This document shows, piece by piece, positions 15,762 to 23,902 of a stretch of 64,000 nt of DNA (positions are counted from its first letter, which is position 1; each line of letters opens with the position of its first letter). The position numbers and the translations under genes were made by a program. Source of the DNA: Enterococcus sp. 9E7_DIV0242 (GTDB lineage Bacteria; Bacillota; Bacilli; Lactobacillales; Enterococcaceae). The notes below the pieces were generated by a model, which saw nothing but the letters and a program-made list of their open reading frames with translations, had not been told where the DNA came from and ran no database searches. Where the stretch lies: positions 1,736,001 to 1,800,000 of the forward strand of contig NZ_CP147247.1 in the NCBI RefSeq assembly GCF_002140975.2, written 5' to 3'.

Positions 15762-16058
15762 TCATTTTTTGAATATCCGAGACTCATTTTCTCTAATCCA
15801 ATTAGCCATTTTCATTGCATCGAAGTTATACCCGTTGCCCGCTCTTGAATCTCCTGGATAGTACACAAAGCCGTTGTTGTTAGCATCAAGCTCGTCTCTA
15901 AATGACCAAAATACTTCTAAAGAAAAATTTCTTCCTCTTTTTAGTAATGCTTGCATCGTTTTTAAATTACCTCTACAAAGAAGTTCTGTACCTGGTTCAA
16001 CTACAGCAACGTTGGCTGCTTCTTCTCTTGCAATTTTTCTGATTAGTTCTTCAATCAT
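15762..16058 (-). CDS. Hypothetical phage early protein, 98 aa
   Basis: A 98-residue protein starting MIEELIRKIAREEA, with AAAGGAG 8 bp before ATG. The frame is open further upstream to 16130 but without a ribosome site. No recognised family. Confidence 0.65.
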   Translation of the reverse strand: MIEELIRKIAREEAANVAVVEPGTELLCRGNLKTMQALLKRGRNFSLEVFWSFRDELDANNNGFVYYPGDSRAGNGYNFDAMKMANWIRENESRIFKK

Positions 16059-16189
16059 TGGACGGTCTCCTTTCTTCCTTCCTATACTGTTTTTCTCATT
16101 CATTAAAATCAAATTAATACGAACATACATTCTTTTAATTTGATTTTGAATATTTGTTGAGTTAGAATGTAATTGTTAATTACATATTT

Positions 16190-16450
16190 TTATGAATGTG
16201 CCAGTTGATTTTTCTCTGTTGAAAAAAGTAGCGTTTTTGCGACTTCTTCGCCAAAAAAAATTTCAACTGCTTCAAAGTTAGTTAAAGGCACCTCTTTTGC
16301 TATTTTTTTTGCTTCTTCAATTGAAAAGTCGCCACCATTTTTCATCTTTCTATAGAATGTACTTCTATCAATTCCAATCGCGTCTGCCACCGCTTGTTGA
16401 GTTGTTCCTTTCTCGACTATAGCTCCTTTTAGCTTCAATACATTTATCAT
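16190..16450 (-). CDS. Cro-like phage repressor
   Basis: An 86-residue protein with a single helix-turn-helix near residues 16-36 (TTQQAVADAIGIDRSTFYRK). It is the first gene of the leftward lytic operon and is divergent from cI. Its expected role is to bind the switch operators and repress cI. The ATG is 6 bp after GAGAGGTG. Confidence 0.85.
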   Translation of the reverse strand: MINVLKLKGAIVEKGTTQQAVADAIGIDRSTFYRKMKNGGDFSIEEAKKIAKEVPLTNFEAVEIFFGEEVAKTLLFSTEKNQLAHS

Positions 16451-16471
16451 AGGTCACACCTCTCTCTCTAA

Positions 16472-16571
16472 TCGCATTTATGCGACTTATTACATTCAAT
16501 ATACAACATTCTGATTTTTTAGTCAACAACAAAGTTGCATTTTTGCGAATTTTTTTGTTGCATTTTTGCGC
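16472..16571. promoter_or_regulatory. Three phage switch operators O1-O3
   Basis: Three copies of a 14-bp dyad are seen. O1 is TCGCATTTATGCGA at 16472-16485, a palindrome apart from its TTTA centre. O2 is TTGCATTTTTGCGA at 16535-16548. O3 is TTGCATTTTTGCGC at 16558-16571. O2 and O3 are 23 bp apart, close to two helical turns. O3 overlaps the -35 of the cI promoter, and O1 lies just past the start of the lytic promoter. They are the likely CI/Cro binding sites. Confidence 0.8.
16498..16526 (-). promoter_or_regulatory. Lytic (cro) promoter
   Basis: TTGACT, 17 bp, TATATT on the minus strand. Transcription would start near 16490, within a few bases of O1, so bound repressor would block it. Confidence 0.8.
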
Positions 16572-16586
16572 CTTGGTAGTTATAAT
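16558..16586 (+). promoter_or_regulatory. cI promoter
   Basis: TTGCAT, 17 bp, TATAAT on the plus strand, 31 bp before the cI start codon. The -35 forms the left half of operator O3, so occupancy of O3 should shut off cI. Confidence 0.8.
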
Positions 16587-16617
16587 AATATTACTATCAA
16601 TGAAAAGAGGGTTTATT

Positions 16618-17343
16618 ATGAATGTTGGCGAAAGGATGAAAGCCAGAAGAAAGCAGTTAGGCATTAGTGCTGATGATGTAGCAAAAAAGCTAGGAGTTTC
16701 TAGGTCTACAATTTTCAGATATGAAAAAGGTGATATTGAAAAACTTCCAACTAATATAATGGATGATTTATCCGATATTTTAAAGACCACTCCTGCGTAT
16801 TTAATGGGATGGAGTGATGTTCCATCTATGAATAATGAAATTATTGATGTGAGTAAACTTGTTAATATTGTCCATGAATTGGAACCAGAAAGAAAAGAAA
16901 AAATATATCGTTTTGCAGAACAACAACTTAACGAACAGAATGGAATTGTAAATCTTGATAAACATTCGCAAAACAAAAAAATTGTCAATGGTCGCTCGAC
17001 TGCTGCTGGATTTCCTATAGATGGTGATACTGAGGATAAAGAGGCATCTATAATGATTATCGATCAAACTGAAATTCCAAGTGACGCTGATGAAATAGTT
17101 ACTATCGCGGGAGATAGCATGGAACCTGATTATCCACAAGGAAGTCAAGTATTCATACATTATCAGCCCGAGGTTGAAGAAGGCGAAATTGCTATTGTCG
17201 CAATTAAGGATGAAGGGGTTACTTGTAAAAAAGTGTATTATGATTTTGATGAGAAGAAAATTATTTTAGAATCTATAAATGAGGAATACAAAGATATGGT
17301 CTACCCTATGGATGAAATTAGAGTGATAGGGAAAGTGTTATAA
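16618..17343 (+). CDS. CI-type repressor with S24 self-cleavage domain
   Basis: A 242-residue repressor. The N-terminal helix-turn-helix (residues ~5-60, ISADDVAKKLGVSRSTIFRYE) binds the switch operators. The C-terminal S24/LexA-like peptidase has the serine in GDSMEPDYPQG and the lysine in GVTCKK. An Ala-Gly pair in STAAGFPID is the likely autocleavage site on SOS induction. The start at 16618 follows AGAGGG. The longer frame from 16480 runs through the operators and is not used. Confidence 0.92.
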   Translation: MNVGERMKARRKQLGISADDVAKKLGVSRSTIFRYEKGDIEKLPTNIMDDLSDILKTTPAYLMGWSDVPSMNNEIIDVSKLVNIVHELEPERKEKIYRFAEQQLNEQNGIVNLDKHSQNKKIVNGRSTAAGFPIDGDTEDKEASIMIIDQTEIPSDADEIVTIAGDSMEPDYPQGSQVFIHYQPEVEEGEIAIVAIKDEGVTCKKVYYDFDEKKIILESINEEYKDMVYPMDEIRVIGKVL

Positions 17344-17349
17344 AAAAAT

Positions 17350-17382
17350 AGACTAATCAGCACCACAAATACTGATTAGTCT
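17350..17382. terminator. Perfect hairpin after cI
   Basis: The 11-bp arms AGACTAATCAG/CTGATTAGTCT are perfect. The T run follows the hairpin only when read leftward (TATTTTTTTAT). It therefore either stops antisense transcription entering cI or acts as a weak rightward terminator. Confidence 0.5.
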
Positions 17383-17444
17383 AACATCCACATTATGTGC
17401 AGATTGTAGTAAATAAATTATAACATAGAAATGGGGATTTATTA

Positions 17445-18062
17445 ATGAAAAAGATATCGTTTTTTATTTTAGCAGGTCTAACTGTATTCTCTTTAGCAGC
17501 TTGTGGTGATGACTCTAGTGATAAAGTTACGGTAACGTCAGAATCTAAAACAGAAGAAAGCAAAAAAACAGAAACAAAAGAAGAATCAGAAGTAGGCGCT
17601 AGATCAAACCCTGTACCGTTGGGCCAAACAGCTACTTTTGATACAGCTTATTTTGTAGATGGTGGAGAACAAATCAAAACAAATTTATCTATTACCTTAT
17701 CGAACGTCGTTAGAGGAGAAGAAGCATATAACTATCTGTTGAGTGCTAATCAATTCAACGAAGTAGCTCCCGAAGGTAAAGAATGGGTTATTTTTGATGT
17801 TTCTATGAAAATGAACTCAGGTAGTCAAGATAAAGCTATGTATGTTATGGCAAGCTTTACACCTATTGCTTCCACTGGCGAAGAAGTTCCACAAGACACT
17901 TATGGAACATTGGCTGAAGGTGAATCATTTGGATTAAAAGATTTGTATGAAGGTGGAACAATGACAGGAAAAGAAGCAATGCTGATTCCAGTTGGAGATG
18001 ACACTTTGATAAAATATACTGGCGACGATTTTTCTACAACAGTTTTCTTTAGTCTTAAATAA
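17445..18062 (+). CDS. Prophage-encoded lipoprotein, candidate superinfection-exclusion factor
   Basis: A 205-residue lipoprotein. The signal peptide ends in the lipobox SLAAC (Cys at about residue 20). A Glu/Lys/Thr-rich linker runs to about 50, and the rest is a beta-rich DUF4352-like domain of about 150 residues. It lies between cI and integrase in the lysogeny module, the position of the Ltp lipoprotein of streptococcal phage TP-J34, which blocks DNA injection by related phages. A similar role here is inference from position and lipidation. Confidence 0.75.
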   Translation: MKKISFFILAGLTVFSLAACGDDSSDKVTVTSESKTEESKKTETKEESEVGARSNPVPLGQTATFDTAYFVDGGEQIKTNLSITLSNVVRGEEAYNYLLSANQFNEVAPEGKEWVIFDVSMKMNSGSQDKAMYVMASFTPIASTGEEVPQDTYGTLAEGESFGLKDLYEGGTMTGKEAMLIPVGDDTLIKYTGDDFSTTVFFSLK

Positions 18063-18066
18063 AAAA

Positions 18067-18098
18067 ACACATCCCCCTCCAACCAAGAAAAAGGATGT
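18067..18098. terminator. Hairpin after the prophage lipoprotein gene
   Basis: Arms CACATCC/GGATGTG. Read leftward it is followed by TTTTTTT, read rightward it is not, the same polarity as the hairpin after cI. Weakly supported as a terminator. Confidence 0.4.
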
Positions 18099-18174
18099 GC
18101 TACTGAAAATAAAACCTGAGAAATAGGCTTATTTACCTATGCTTATTTTATCAGACATAAGGAGATAATACAAC

Positions 18175-18462
18175 ATGACAGAATGGACTGGAGAAAAGTT
18201 AGCTAACTATCTACAAAAAGAATACGGTACTTCCGATCCGATAAAGTTGGCAAAAATCTATGGCTTCAATTTTCGTTATCATAATTTTGATGATTCTGAC
18301 CCAGCTTTTTATATTGCAGGAATCAATGGCAGAAAAGACATATACTTGAGTACGTCTATTCCTAACAATCAAATACCTTTTTATATTGGACAACAACTTG
18401 GCAGATACTTGCTCTATAATCCTGATCAAATAGAAAAGGGTGACAACAATGGCATCTTATAG
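18175..18462 (+). CDS. ImmA/IrrE-like protein with lost catalytic motif
   Basis: A 95-residue protein whose opening (EWTGEKLANYLQKEYGTSDPIKLAKIYGFNFRY in outline) matches ImmA/IrrE-type phage metallopeptidases that cleave CI-like repressors. Where the family has HELGH it reads QQLGRYLL, so both zinc histidines and the catalytic glutamate are gone. The protein also stops shortly after. It overlaps integrase by 14 bp. It is either a decayed gene or a non-catalytic binding protein. Confidence 0.6.
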   Translation: MTEWTGEKLANYLQKEYGTSDPIKLAKIYGFNFRYHNFDDSDPAFYIAGINGRKDIYLSTSIPNNQIPFYIGQQLGRYLLYNPDQIEKGDNNGIL

Positions 18463-19588
18463 AAAAAAAGGCAAAAAATGGTATTTCAGAGTTTCATATA
18501 AAGATGAAGCCGGATCTTTCAAAGTAGTTGAACGTCCTGGTGGACTAACAAAAAAAGAAGCTCAATTAGCAGCTGCGGAGTTCGAAAAAGATATTGCAGA
18601 TGGCGTAAACATTAAAAATAAAGAGCGGCTTTTCTCTGACTATTATCTTGAATGGTTTGAAACTTTCAAAGAAGGTAAATTCTCTATCGAGACTGACAGA
18701 ATATATAGAACCACTTATAATCTTATATGCGAACATTTTGAAGAAATAAAATTGAAAGACATCGATCGCAAAAGATATCAGCAGTTTATCAACAAGTACG
18801 CGGAGAATCATTCAATCGGAACCGTCAAGAAGGTAAATGCTACCATCAAATCTTGTTTTAAAGATGCTCTTCATGCTGGCGACATTCCTAGAATGCCTAG
18901 TTATAAAATTACTCTATCAGGAAAAGCAGAGAAACCAGAGAGCGAAAAGTATCTAAATGAAGAGGAAGCAGCAAGACTAACAAAAGCAGTGATTGATAAT
19001 ATAAAAGTTAGTTATACTAGTAGTTACATGATCCTACTAGGTTTAGATAGTGGAGCACGTTTTGCTGAATTGTTAGGATTGACAGAAGACTGTATTGATT
19101 TCGAAAACAATTCTATAAAAATAGATAAAACATGGGATTATAAACACTTGAATAATTTCTCTACCACAAAAACGGATTCTAGCAACCGAACTCTTGCCAT
19201 TAATCCAATAACAATGAATTATTTGAAGCAGTTCATTGATGCCAAAAAAGTGAAGCCTATAAATAAACTAGTGTTTACAGACAGCAGTCTTAAGCCGATA
19301 TCTTCAAACGCTGCAAATAAAGCTCTAAAGCGCGCTCTTAAAAGAGCTGGTATAGAAAGAGATATCACCTTTCACGGTCTGAGGCATACACACGGAAGTC
19401 TCCTGTTGCTACATGATACAAGCTTATTGTATGTATCTAAAAGGCTAGGACACTCTAATATGGAAACAACAGCCAATGTTTATTCTCATTTGACAAAAGA
19501 GTTAAACGAAAAGGGAAACCAAGTTTCTGAAACAGTTATGAACAATCTTTATAGTTCCCAAAATCTTGCCCAAAATATTTTAAATTGA
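18449..19588 (+). CDS. int: Phage tyrosine integrase
   Basis: A 379-residue tyrosine recombinase. An N-terminal AP2-like arm-binding domain (~1-60) is followed by a SAM-like core-binding domain (~60-165) and the catalytic domain. Catalytic residues are visible: Arg in DSGARFAELLGL, HGLRHTHGS, the LGHSNMETTANVYSHL block with its His and the nucleophile Tyr. It integrates and excises the prophage at att sites. The start is at ATG 18449 behind AAAAGGGTG. The upstream frame to 18440 has no site of its own. Confidence 0.95.
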   Translation: MASYRKKGKKWYFRVSYKDEAGSFKVVERPGGLTKKEAQLAAAEFEKDIADGVNIKNKERLFSDYYLEWFETFKEGKFSIETDRIYRTTYNLICEHFEEIKLKDIDRKRYQQFINKYAENHSIGTVKKVNATIKSCFKDALHAGDIPRMPSYKITLSGKAEKPESEKYLNEEEAARLTKAVIDNIKVSYTSSYMILLGLDSGARFAELLGLTEDCIDFENNSIKIDKTWDYKHLNNFSTTKTDSSNRTLAINPITMNYLKQFIDAKKVKPINKLVFTDSSLKPISSNAANKALKRALKRAGIERDITFHGLRHTHGSLLLLHDTSLLYVSKRLGHSNMETTANVYSHLTKELNEKGNQVSETVMNNLYSSQNLAQNILN

Positions 19589-19708
19589 CATATACACCTA
19601 TATACTAAACAACTTATTTTATTGTATATTACGCTGGTATATATCAATGAAACGTTCTCCTGGCACGTGCTAAACCGTTTGAAACATTAGTTTCAAACGG
19701 TTTTTCTT
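19589..19708 (+). other. Right prophage boundary with host terminator
   Basis: After integrase the sequence becomes AT-rich and reaches a strong terminator at 19672-19708 (AAACCGTTTGAAAC / GTTTCAAACGGTTT plus T run) that has no gene directly before it. The prophage has probably integrated at the 3' end of a host gene whose terminator this is. Reading frames just before it end in short C-terminal remnants, but I could not identify the gene or the att core because the other end lies outside the window. Confidence 0.5.
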
Positions 19709-19900
19709 TGTTCATTTTCAAAGTATTCAACATGAATGGTTTTTTCCCAAGTAAAGTTCTCTTCTTTTCTTTTAGATAAAACCCACTCTCTGTTCATTTA
19801 TGTTTTATAAACAGGTAGTATAATCTAACATTTTTGTTAGCAAAATACATGGCTTAATGCCTAGTAAATAACTTAAACTAAATAGGGAGGAACTAGTAGA

Positions 19901-20293
19901 ATGAAAAAGTTAATTCAATTAATTTTATTGGCAGGGCTTTTAATTGTAGGCTTTTTTGGTTATCGCTATTATCAAGAAACCTATGTAGGAGAAATTGCCT
20001 ATACTAGAAGACCTGCAGAAATTCCCGAAAAAGTAAGCCATGAAAGCGAAAGCGGTATTGGAGATGATTCGCCATGGTATTCTTACGATTATACCATTAC
20101 ATTCGTAAAAGAAGACGGTTCGACAAAAAAAGATTCACTTAGTATTTCAGGAGATAATCCACAACCACTAGAGCCAAATAGCTATGTCAAAGTGAAGATC
20201 AGTAAAAAAAGAATAATCGAAGGTCCCAACAACATTTCAGAATCAGAGATTCCTATTAAGACAATGGATGAAATAAGGAAAATTGAAGGGTAG
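19901..20293 (+). CDS. YxeA-family (DUF1093) secreted protein
   Basis: A 130-residue protein with an N-terminal hydrophobic anchor or signal (residues ~4-22) and a single YxeA-like beta domain (YYQETYVGEIAYTRRP ... YTITFVKEDGSTK). Members are small membrane-attached proteins of unknown role in Firmicutes. The ribosome site GGGAGG is strong. It is the first clear host gene next to the prophage. Confidence 0.8.
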   Translation: MKKLIQLILLAGLLIVGFFGYRYYQETYVGEIAYTRRPAEIPEKVSHESESGIGDDSPWYSYDYTITFVKEDGSTKKDSLSISGDNPQPLEPNSYVKVKISKKRIIEGPNNISESEIPIKTMDEIRKIEG

Positions 20294-20397
20294 TAATAAA
20301 TCTACAGCCTACACCTTATTTATCTCTGTCTTCAAGAACAAATAGTTCATTTTTTTTAAGCATTCTCATAGACTTAACACAATTCTTTTCCATATAG

Positions 20398-20444
20398 ATA
20401 AGCCCTCTGACATTAGATTTCTGATTCAATGTTAGGAGGCTTAT
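20398..20444 (+). terminator. Hairpin terminator after the yxeA-like gene
   Basis: Long arms ATAAGCCCTCTGACAT and ATGTTAGGAGGCTTAT pair with a few wobble or mismatch positions and are followed by TTATTC. It lies in the 427-bp gap between the yxeA-like gene and the acetyltransferase, which otherwise holds only the small ORF at 20475-20579. Confidence 0.55.
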
Positions 20445-20474
20445 TTATTCTAGTCATCCGTTTTAATATAGTAA

Positions 20475-20579
20475 TTATTTTCTCGAATCTCGTATCCCAT
20501 GATTTACTGCAAGACGAATAACACAGTATCCAACAAATGCACCTACCCCATAATAAATTAAACTAAATATCATGCTCAC
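20475..20579 (-). CDS. Small membrane protein, 34 aa
   Basis: The ORF starts with GTG 8 bp after GGAGG and encodes 34 residues: one hydrophobic helix (IFSLIYYGVGAFVGYCVI) and a charged tail (NHGIRDSRK). It is too short for domain assignment. The ribosome site and composition suggest it is real. Confidence 0.5.
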   Translation of the reverse strand: MSMIFSLIYYGVGAFVGYCVIRLAVNHGIRDSRK

Positions 20580-20720
20580 TCTAACTCCCTCCATCTTCTA
20601 TTCTTTTATTTACAAACTTACTTATATGCAAAGCCTAAAAAATCAGATGCAACCGTTTCTTTAGAAGTTTAAAAAAAGCCTTTTTCATCATAGCTACAAG
20701 CCGACTCTTTAAAGATCATC

Positions 20721-21212
20721 TCAAAGTTCCAGCACCATGTTATACCATGTTTCTCCCGCATGTTGGGAGTCAGATATCCCTTCATTCTTATATCCGTTTT
20801 TCTCATAAAATGGAATTAGTGATGCCAAACAAGTCAACGTTATCCCGACTCTCTCATACTTTTCAGACTCTTCTGCAAGCTTAGTAAGCAGTCTACTTGC
20901 CACGCCTAAATTCTGATAAAGCGGATCGACGACTAAACTAAGAACAGACTGGTATCCACCTGTTTCAGGATTTTTTATGGTCGTTTCGAAAAGCTCATCG
21001 TAAAGATACCTCTCCGGAATAACAGGTCCTACAGCATACCCAATGATCGTATTTTCACCAGAAATTGCTAAGATAAAGCTATCTGGTATTTTTTTGATTC
21101 TTTCCAGCATCGCTTCGCTACTCGCTGCTTCTTCCTGTGAAAACCCCATGTTTTCGATTTCAATAATTCTATTTAAATCAGTTGCTACTGGTCTACGAAA
21201 AGTTATTGTCAT
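20721..21212 (-). CDS. GNAT-family N-acetyltransferase
   Basis: A 163-residue acetyltransferase. The acetyl-CoA binding motif region is SLVVDPLYQNLGVASRLLTKL, with the C-terminal YEKNGYKNEG typical of GNAT. The substrate is unknown. An ATG at 21212 follows AGGTGA; a GTG at 21221 is also open. Confidence 0.85.
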   Translation of the reverse strand: MTITFRRPVATDLNRIIEIENMGFSQEEAASSEAMLERIKKIPDSFILAISGENTIIGYAVGPVIPERYLYDELFETTIKNPETGGYQSVLSLVVDPLYQNLGVASRLLTKLAEESEKYERVGITLTCLASLIPFYEKNGYKNEGISDSQHAGETWYNMVLEL

Positions 21213-21418
21213 GTTCATCACCTGAATAAATATTTCCTACATTGAATCACTAGGATAGCTTAACTGTAGCATACAAAAGAACCGAAAAACAACCAAGTAA
21301 TCCAATCTGAGCTTCTTCTATGTTTATACAAATAAATCTATTAATCCTCTTATCCTTAGCTTTCAAACAAAAAATATCTTTTTTGAAAAAATAATTAAAT
21401 AGAAATACGAAATACCGT

Positions 21419-21448
21419 TGACCTCATTACGAAACGCATGTTATTCTT
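21419..21448 (+). promoter_or_regulatory. Candidate promoter of the coiled-coil secreted protein
   Basis: TTGACC, 18 bp, TATTCT, ending 27 bp before the start codon. A reasonable sigma-A type promoter. Confidence 0.45.
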
Positions 21449-21475
21449 CTCATATAAAAAGAAAGGGATGATAAA

Positions 21476-22615
21476 ATGAAAAACAGGATTACTTTTATTG
21501 GTGCTATTTGTTCTATTGCGTTAGGTATGCTACTAGTGGCTCCCGTCACTGCACAAGCTTGGGGAAATGAAGGAAAGTATGTACACTTTTTTGATTCAGA
21601 TGTTCGCTTACCACTTACTGGTCAAGCAGCTGAATTTACAAGGGAAAAATACGATGAGCAAATCGAACAATTCAATAAAAAATACCAAAAAGACTATGAT
21701 GCTCTCTACACAAACCATGACAAGGAGCAAGCTGAGTTGAATGATTTAATGGCTGCCTTGGATGAACGTCATAGTAATGGAGAAATTACAGAAGAAGAAT
21801 ACGCCATTGAATATGATAAACTACAGGCAGATCTTGAAACACTGGAAAATGAGTTCACCAAAAAAATAGAAGCTTTTGAAACAAAATCTGAGGAAGAGCT
21901 CGAAAAGTTGGAAAAGCAGCAACAAGAGGAGGAAGCTTTTATCGAAACCTACGAACTGCCAACCAAGGAATTTTTAGTCACAGTTGATACTATCTCGACT
22001 GAGCTCCTTTCACTGAATCCAAGCTTGTCTGGGCTGGAGTACGTTCCAAACCTCAAATATTTCACTGGAGAAATAAGCAGAGAATGGACTGTGTCAGATA
22101 CTCGGTCACTTTTAAACACACCTAAGTTAGAAATTTTGCACTTACCCATTAGCAATCAAACTAATTTGAATTCAATGAAAAATCTAATACAGTTGAAAGA
22201 ACTTCATCTTGAGGCTGGAGGCTATGCCAACAAAGAAGAAGAACACATTCAGGAGACAATGAACGACGAGCGCTATACAGAAGCGTTACTAACGGACATC
22301 TCCGCATTATCGAATGCCACAAATCTGAAAAAGCTTTCCGTTAGTGCTGAAGGTGCAATGCCTGTCGTAACCTTGAGAAAAGGGACCACTTCTTACGAAT
22401 TAGTTGATCCAATCGTCCTTTCTTCGCAATTTGACGGCGCGACCCTTTCTTATTATTCTTACTTAGATGAAACTAATTATAGCTATGCTAGTAATGACCT
22501 ATTGAAATGGGAAGGTCTGACAGGTGAAGAAGACATGCTGTTGTTTGATTGGGATGTCAGCCAAGGACAATTTGGATTTAGGGGCATTGGTCAGATTCCT
22601 ATTCGCTGGAAATAA
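21476..22615 (+). CDS. Secreted coiled-coil / leucine-rich-repeat-like protein
   Basis: A 379-residue exported protein with a signal peptide of about 28 residues (cleavage after TAQA). A long charged coiled coil follows (~55-160, rich in Glu/Lys). The C-terminal part has LRR-like pieces (LKYFTGEI, LEILHLPISNQTNLNSM, LKELHLEAGG, ISALSNATNLKKLSVSAEG). It resembles internalin-like LRR fragments but has no LPxTG or WxL anchor. Function unknown, extracellular by inference. Confidence 0.75.
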   Translation: MKNRITFIGAICSIALGMLLVAPVTAQAWGNEGKYVHFFDSDVRLPLTGQAAEFTREKYDEQIEQFNKKYQKDYDALYTNHDKEQAELNDLMAALDERHSNGEITEEEYAIEYDKLQADLETLENEFTKKIEAFETKSEEELEKLEKQQQEEEAFIETYELPTKEFLVTVDTISTELLSLNPSLSGLEYVPNLKYFTGEISREWTVSDTRSLLNTPKLEILHLPISNQTNLNSMKNLIQLKELHLEAGGYANKEEEHIQETMNDERYTEALLTDISALSNATNLKKLSVSAEGAMPVVTLRKGTTSYELVDPIVLSSQFDGATLSYYSYLDETNYSYASNDLLKWEGLTGEEDMLLFDWDVSQGQFGFRGIGQIPIRWK

Positions 22616-23037
22616 CATGAATCGATAGTCATAGTTAAGGTGAGTGGAACAATCATATGCTAGCTAAGACTATAACTCTGTTGTTCTACAACCTTCTATC
22701 AGCTTCTGATGTAAAAATCACACTATGCTCCGAGAGCAGTATTCTCTAGTCAAAGCACTAAGAGTTGCTGTTCCCGGAGCTAATTATTTTTCAAAATCGC
22801 CTTGACATCTTCTATCTACTTACACTTAGTCAAGTGGTAGTAGCCCGTCGTAAAAACGACTGTCCCTTTTTTGCTTTTGATTTTTTCAACTATCTGAGTA
22901 AAAACGACTTTTTCATGTATCGGGCTAGGAATCTCTTTTCGACCTAAAAAGGAGCAACACATTTAGACTAAATGGCTTTTATGACGACAATATCTATCAA
23001 ATGACCACCTACAATCGTTTTTAGTCAAAGTCTATTA
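22616..23037. other. Intergenic stretch without genes
   Basis: No ORF with a ribosome site is seen. The stretch has a perfect small hairpin GTCGTAAAAACGAC (22851-22864) followed by CCCTTTTTT, a second AAAAACGAC copy, an AGCCCG/CGGGCT pair and three loose copies of TAGTCAAAGT. It looks like decayed repeat or terminator material. Confidence 0.4.
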
Positions 23038-23742
23038 TTAATGATACAGCATTTCATGTACAACATCCTGCACAGACAGCGATGCCGGATAATATGTCGG
23101 CCAGTTCTCCATCTCTTTAAGAAGCTCCTCATGACTCATATCGCCAAAATAAATATGATAATGCGCTGATTTTTCCGGTGCAATGATATGGTCACTGAAT
23201 TGTACTGATTTTGGTGCTTCCTCCTCCCCACTCACCTTATCAAACAAATAGCGAACACCTTTCTTCCCAGACTCATAGGTCAGGATTTTATATCCAGCAT
23301 ATGCATAATTCCCAGCAAACCATTCTCCATCCCTATAGAAGGAAATCAACTCTTGATAAATGTCGATCCTTTCTATATCTGTCTGATACCCTATTCTATA
23401 ATATTCTTTGTATTCCTCCGCTGTTTTTTCTCCCTCTTCCGCTTTATGCTCAAAAACTTCGTCTAATGATCCGACCTCTAAATAGGGAAAGACAGACTGC
23501 CACTCTCCTGCCCAATCTGAAAGTGTTCGATCCGCTACCTCAGCATCTTCAAAAATTCCTTCTGCAGCCGGTGTCTTCGCGTGGGAATGTTCATGGTCTT
23601 GGTCAATTTCAGAAGACGACTCACTACTTGCAGATGAAGCAGAGGATTTCTGACTATTGGGGTTTTCAGCCGTACCACACCCTATAACACCAAAAATTAA
23701 TCCCATAAGTATACCTGTATAAAAGACAATTTTCTTCAACAT
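23038..23742 (-). CDS. ZinT-type zinc-binding lipoprotein
   Basis: A 234-residue lipoprotein. The signal peptide ends in VIGCG (lipobox Cys at residue 22). A Ser-rich linker with a histidine patch (DHEHSHAK) is followed by a complete ZinT/YodA domain from ~75 (LSDWAGEWQSVFPYL, TDIERI, GVRYLF, SAHYHIYFGD). In many Firmicutes this domain is the C-terminal part of AdcA; here it stands alone. It should capture zinc at the cell surface and pass it to an Adc-type importer. A Zur-like box upstream supports zinc control. Confidence 0.88.
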   Translation of the reverse strand: MLKKIVFYTGILMGLIFGVIGCGTAENPNSQKSSASSASSESSSEIDQDHEHSHAKTPAAEGIFEDAEVADRTLSDWAGEWQSVFPYLEVGSLDEVFEHKAEEGEKTAEEYKEYYRIGYQTDIERIDIYQELISFYRDGEWFAGNYAYAGYKILTYESGKKGVRYLFDKVSGEEEAPKSVQFSDHIIAPEKSAHYHIYFGDMSHEELLKEMENWPTYYPASLSVQDVVHEMLYH

Positions 23743-23759
23743 ATTTCCTCCTAAAATAT

Positions 23760-23780
23760 AAATAGTAATAATTACGATTT
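23760..23780 (-). promoter_or_regulatory. Zur box upstream of the zinc lipoprotein
   Basis: The minus strand reads TCGTAATTATTACTA with matching flanks (AAA on one side, TTT on the other). It differs by one base from the Gram-positive Zur consensus TCGTAATNATTACGA. An adjoining TTACGAT/ATCGTAA dyad extends it further upstream. It is 18 bp before the start codon. Confidence 0.75.
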
Positions 23781-23902
23781 ACATCGTAACATACAATTAA
23801 AACACTGTAAACAAAAAAAAGAAGCTGGCAATTTGCCTCGCTCCTTCTGTGCTTTCTGAATGTTCAAAAGAAATCTGGCGTTTCCCAATCTTCTTCGGTT
23901 AC

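Noticed and set aside
16368..16988. 206-codon minus-strand frame across the phage switch
   Set aside because: Runs through operators, promoters and cI; no start signal.
16801..17160. Long minus-strand frame inside cI
   Set aside because: Lies wholly opposite the well-supported cI gene, has no ribosome site and no domain.
22616..23037. Possible CRISPR-like or repeat array from recurring AAAAACGAC and TAGTCAAAGT words
   Set aside because: Copies are few, irregularly spaced and imperfect; no spacer structure and no cas genes.
23211..23687. 158-codon plus-strand frame opposite the ZinT gene
   Set aside because: Opposite strand of a well-supported gene, no ribosome site, Pro/His-rich shadow composition.
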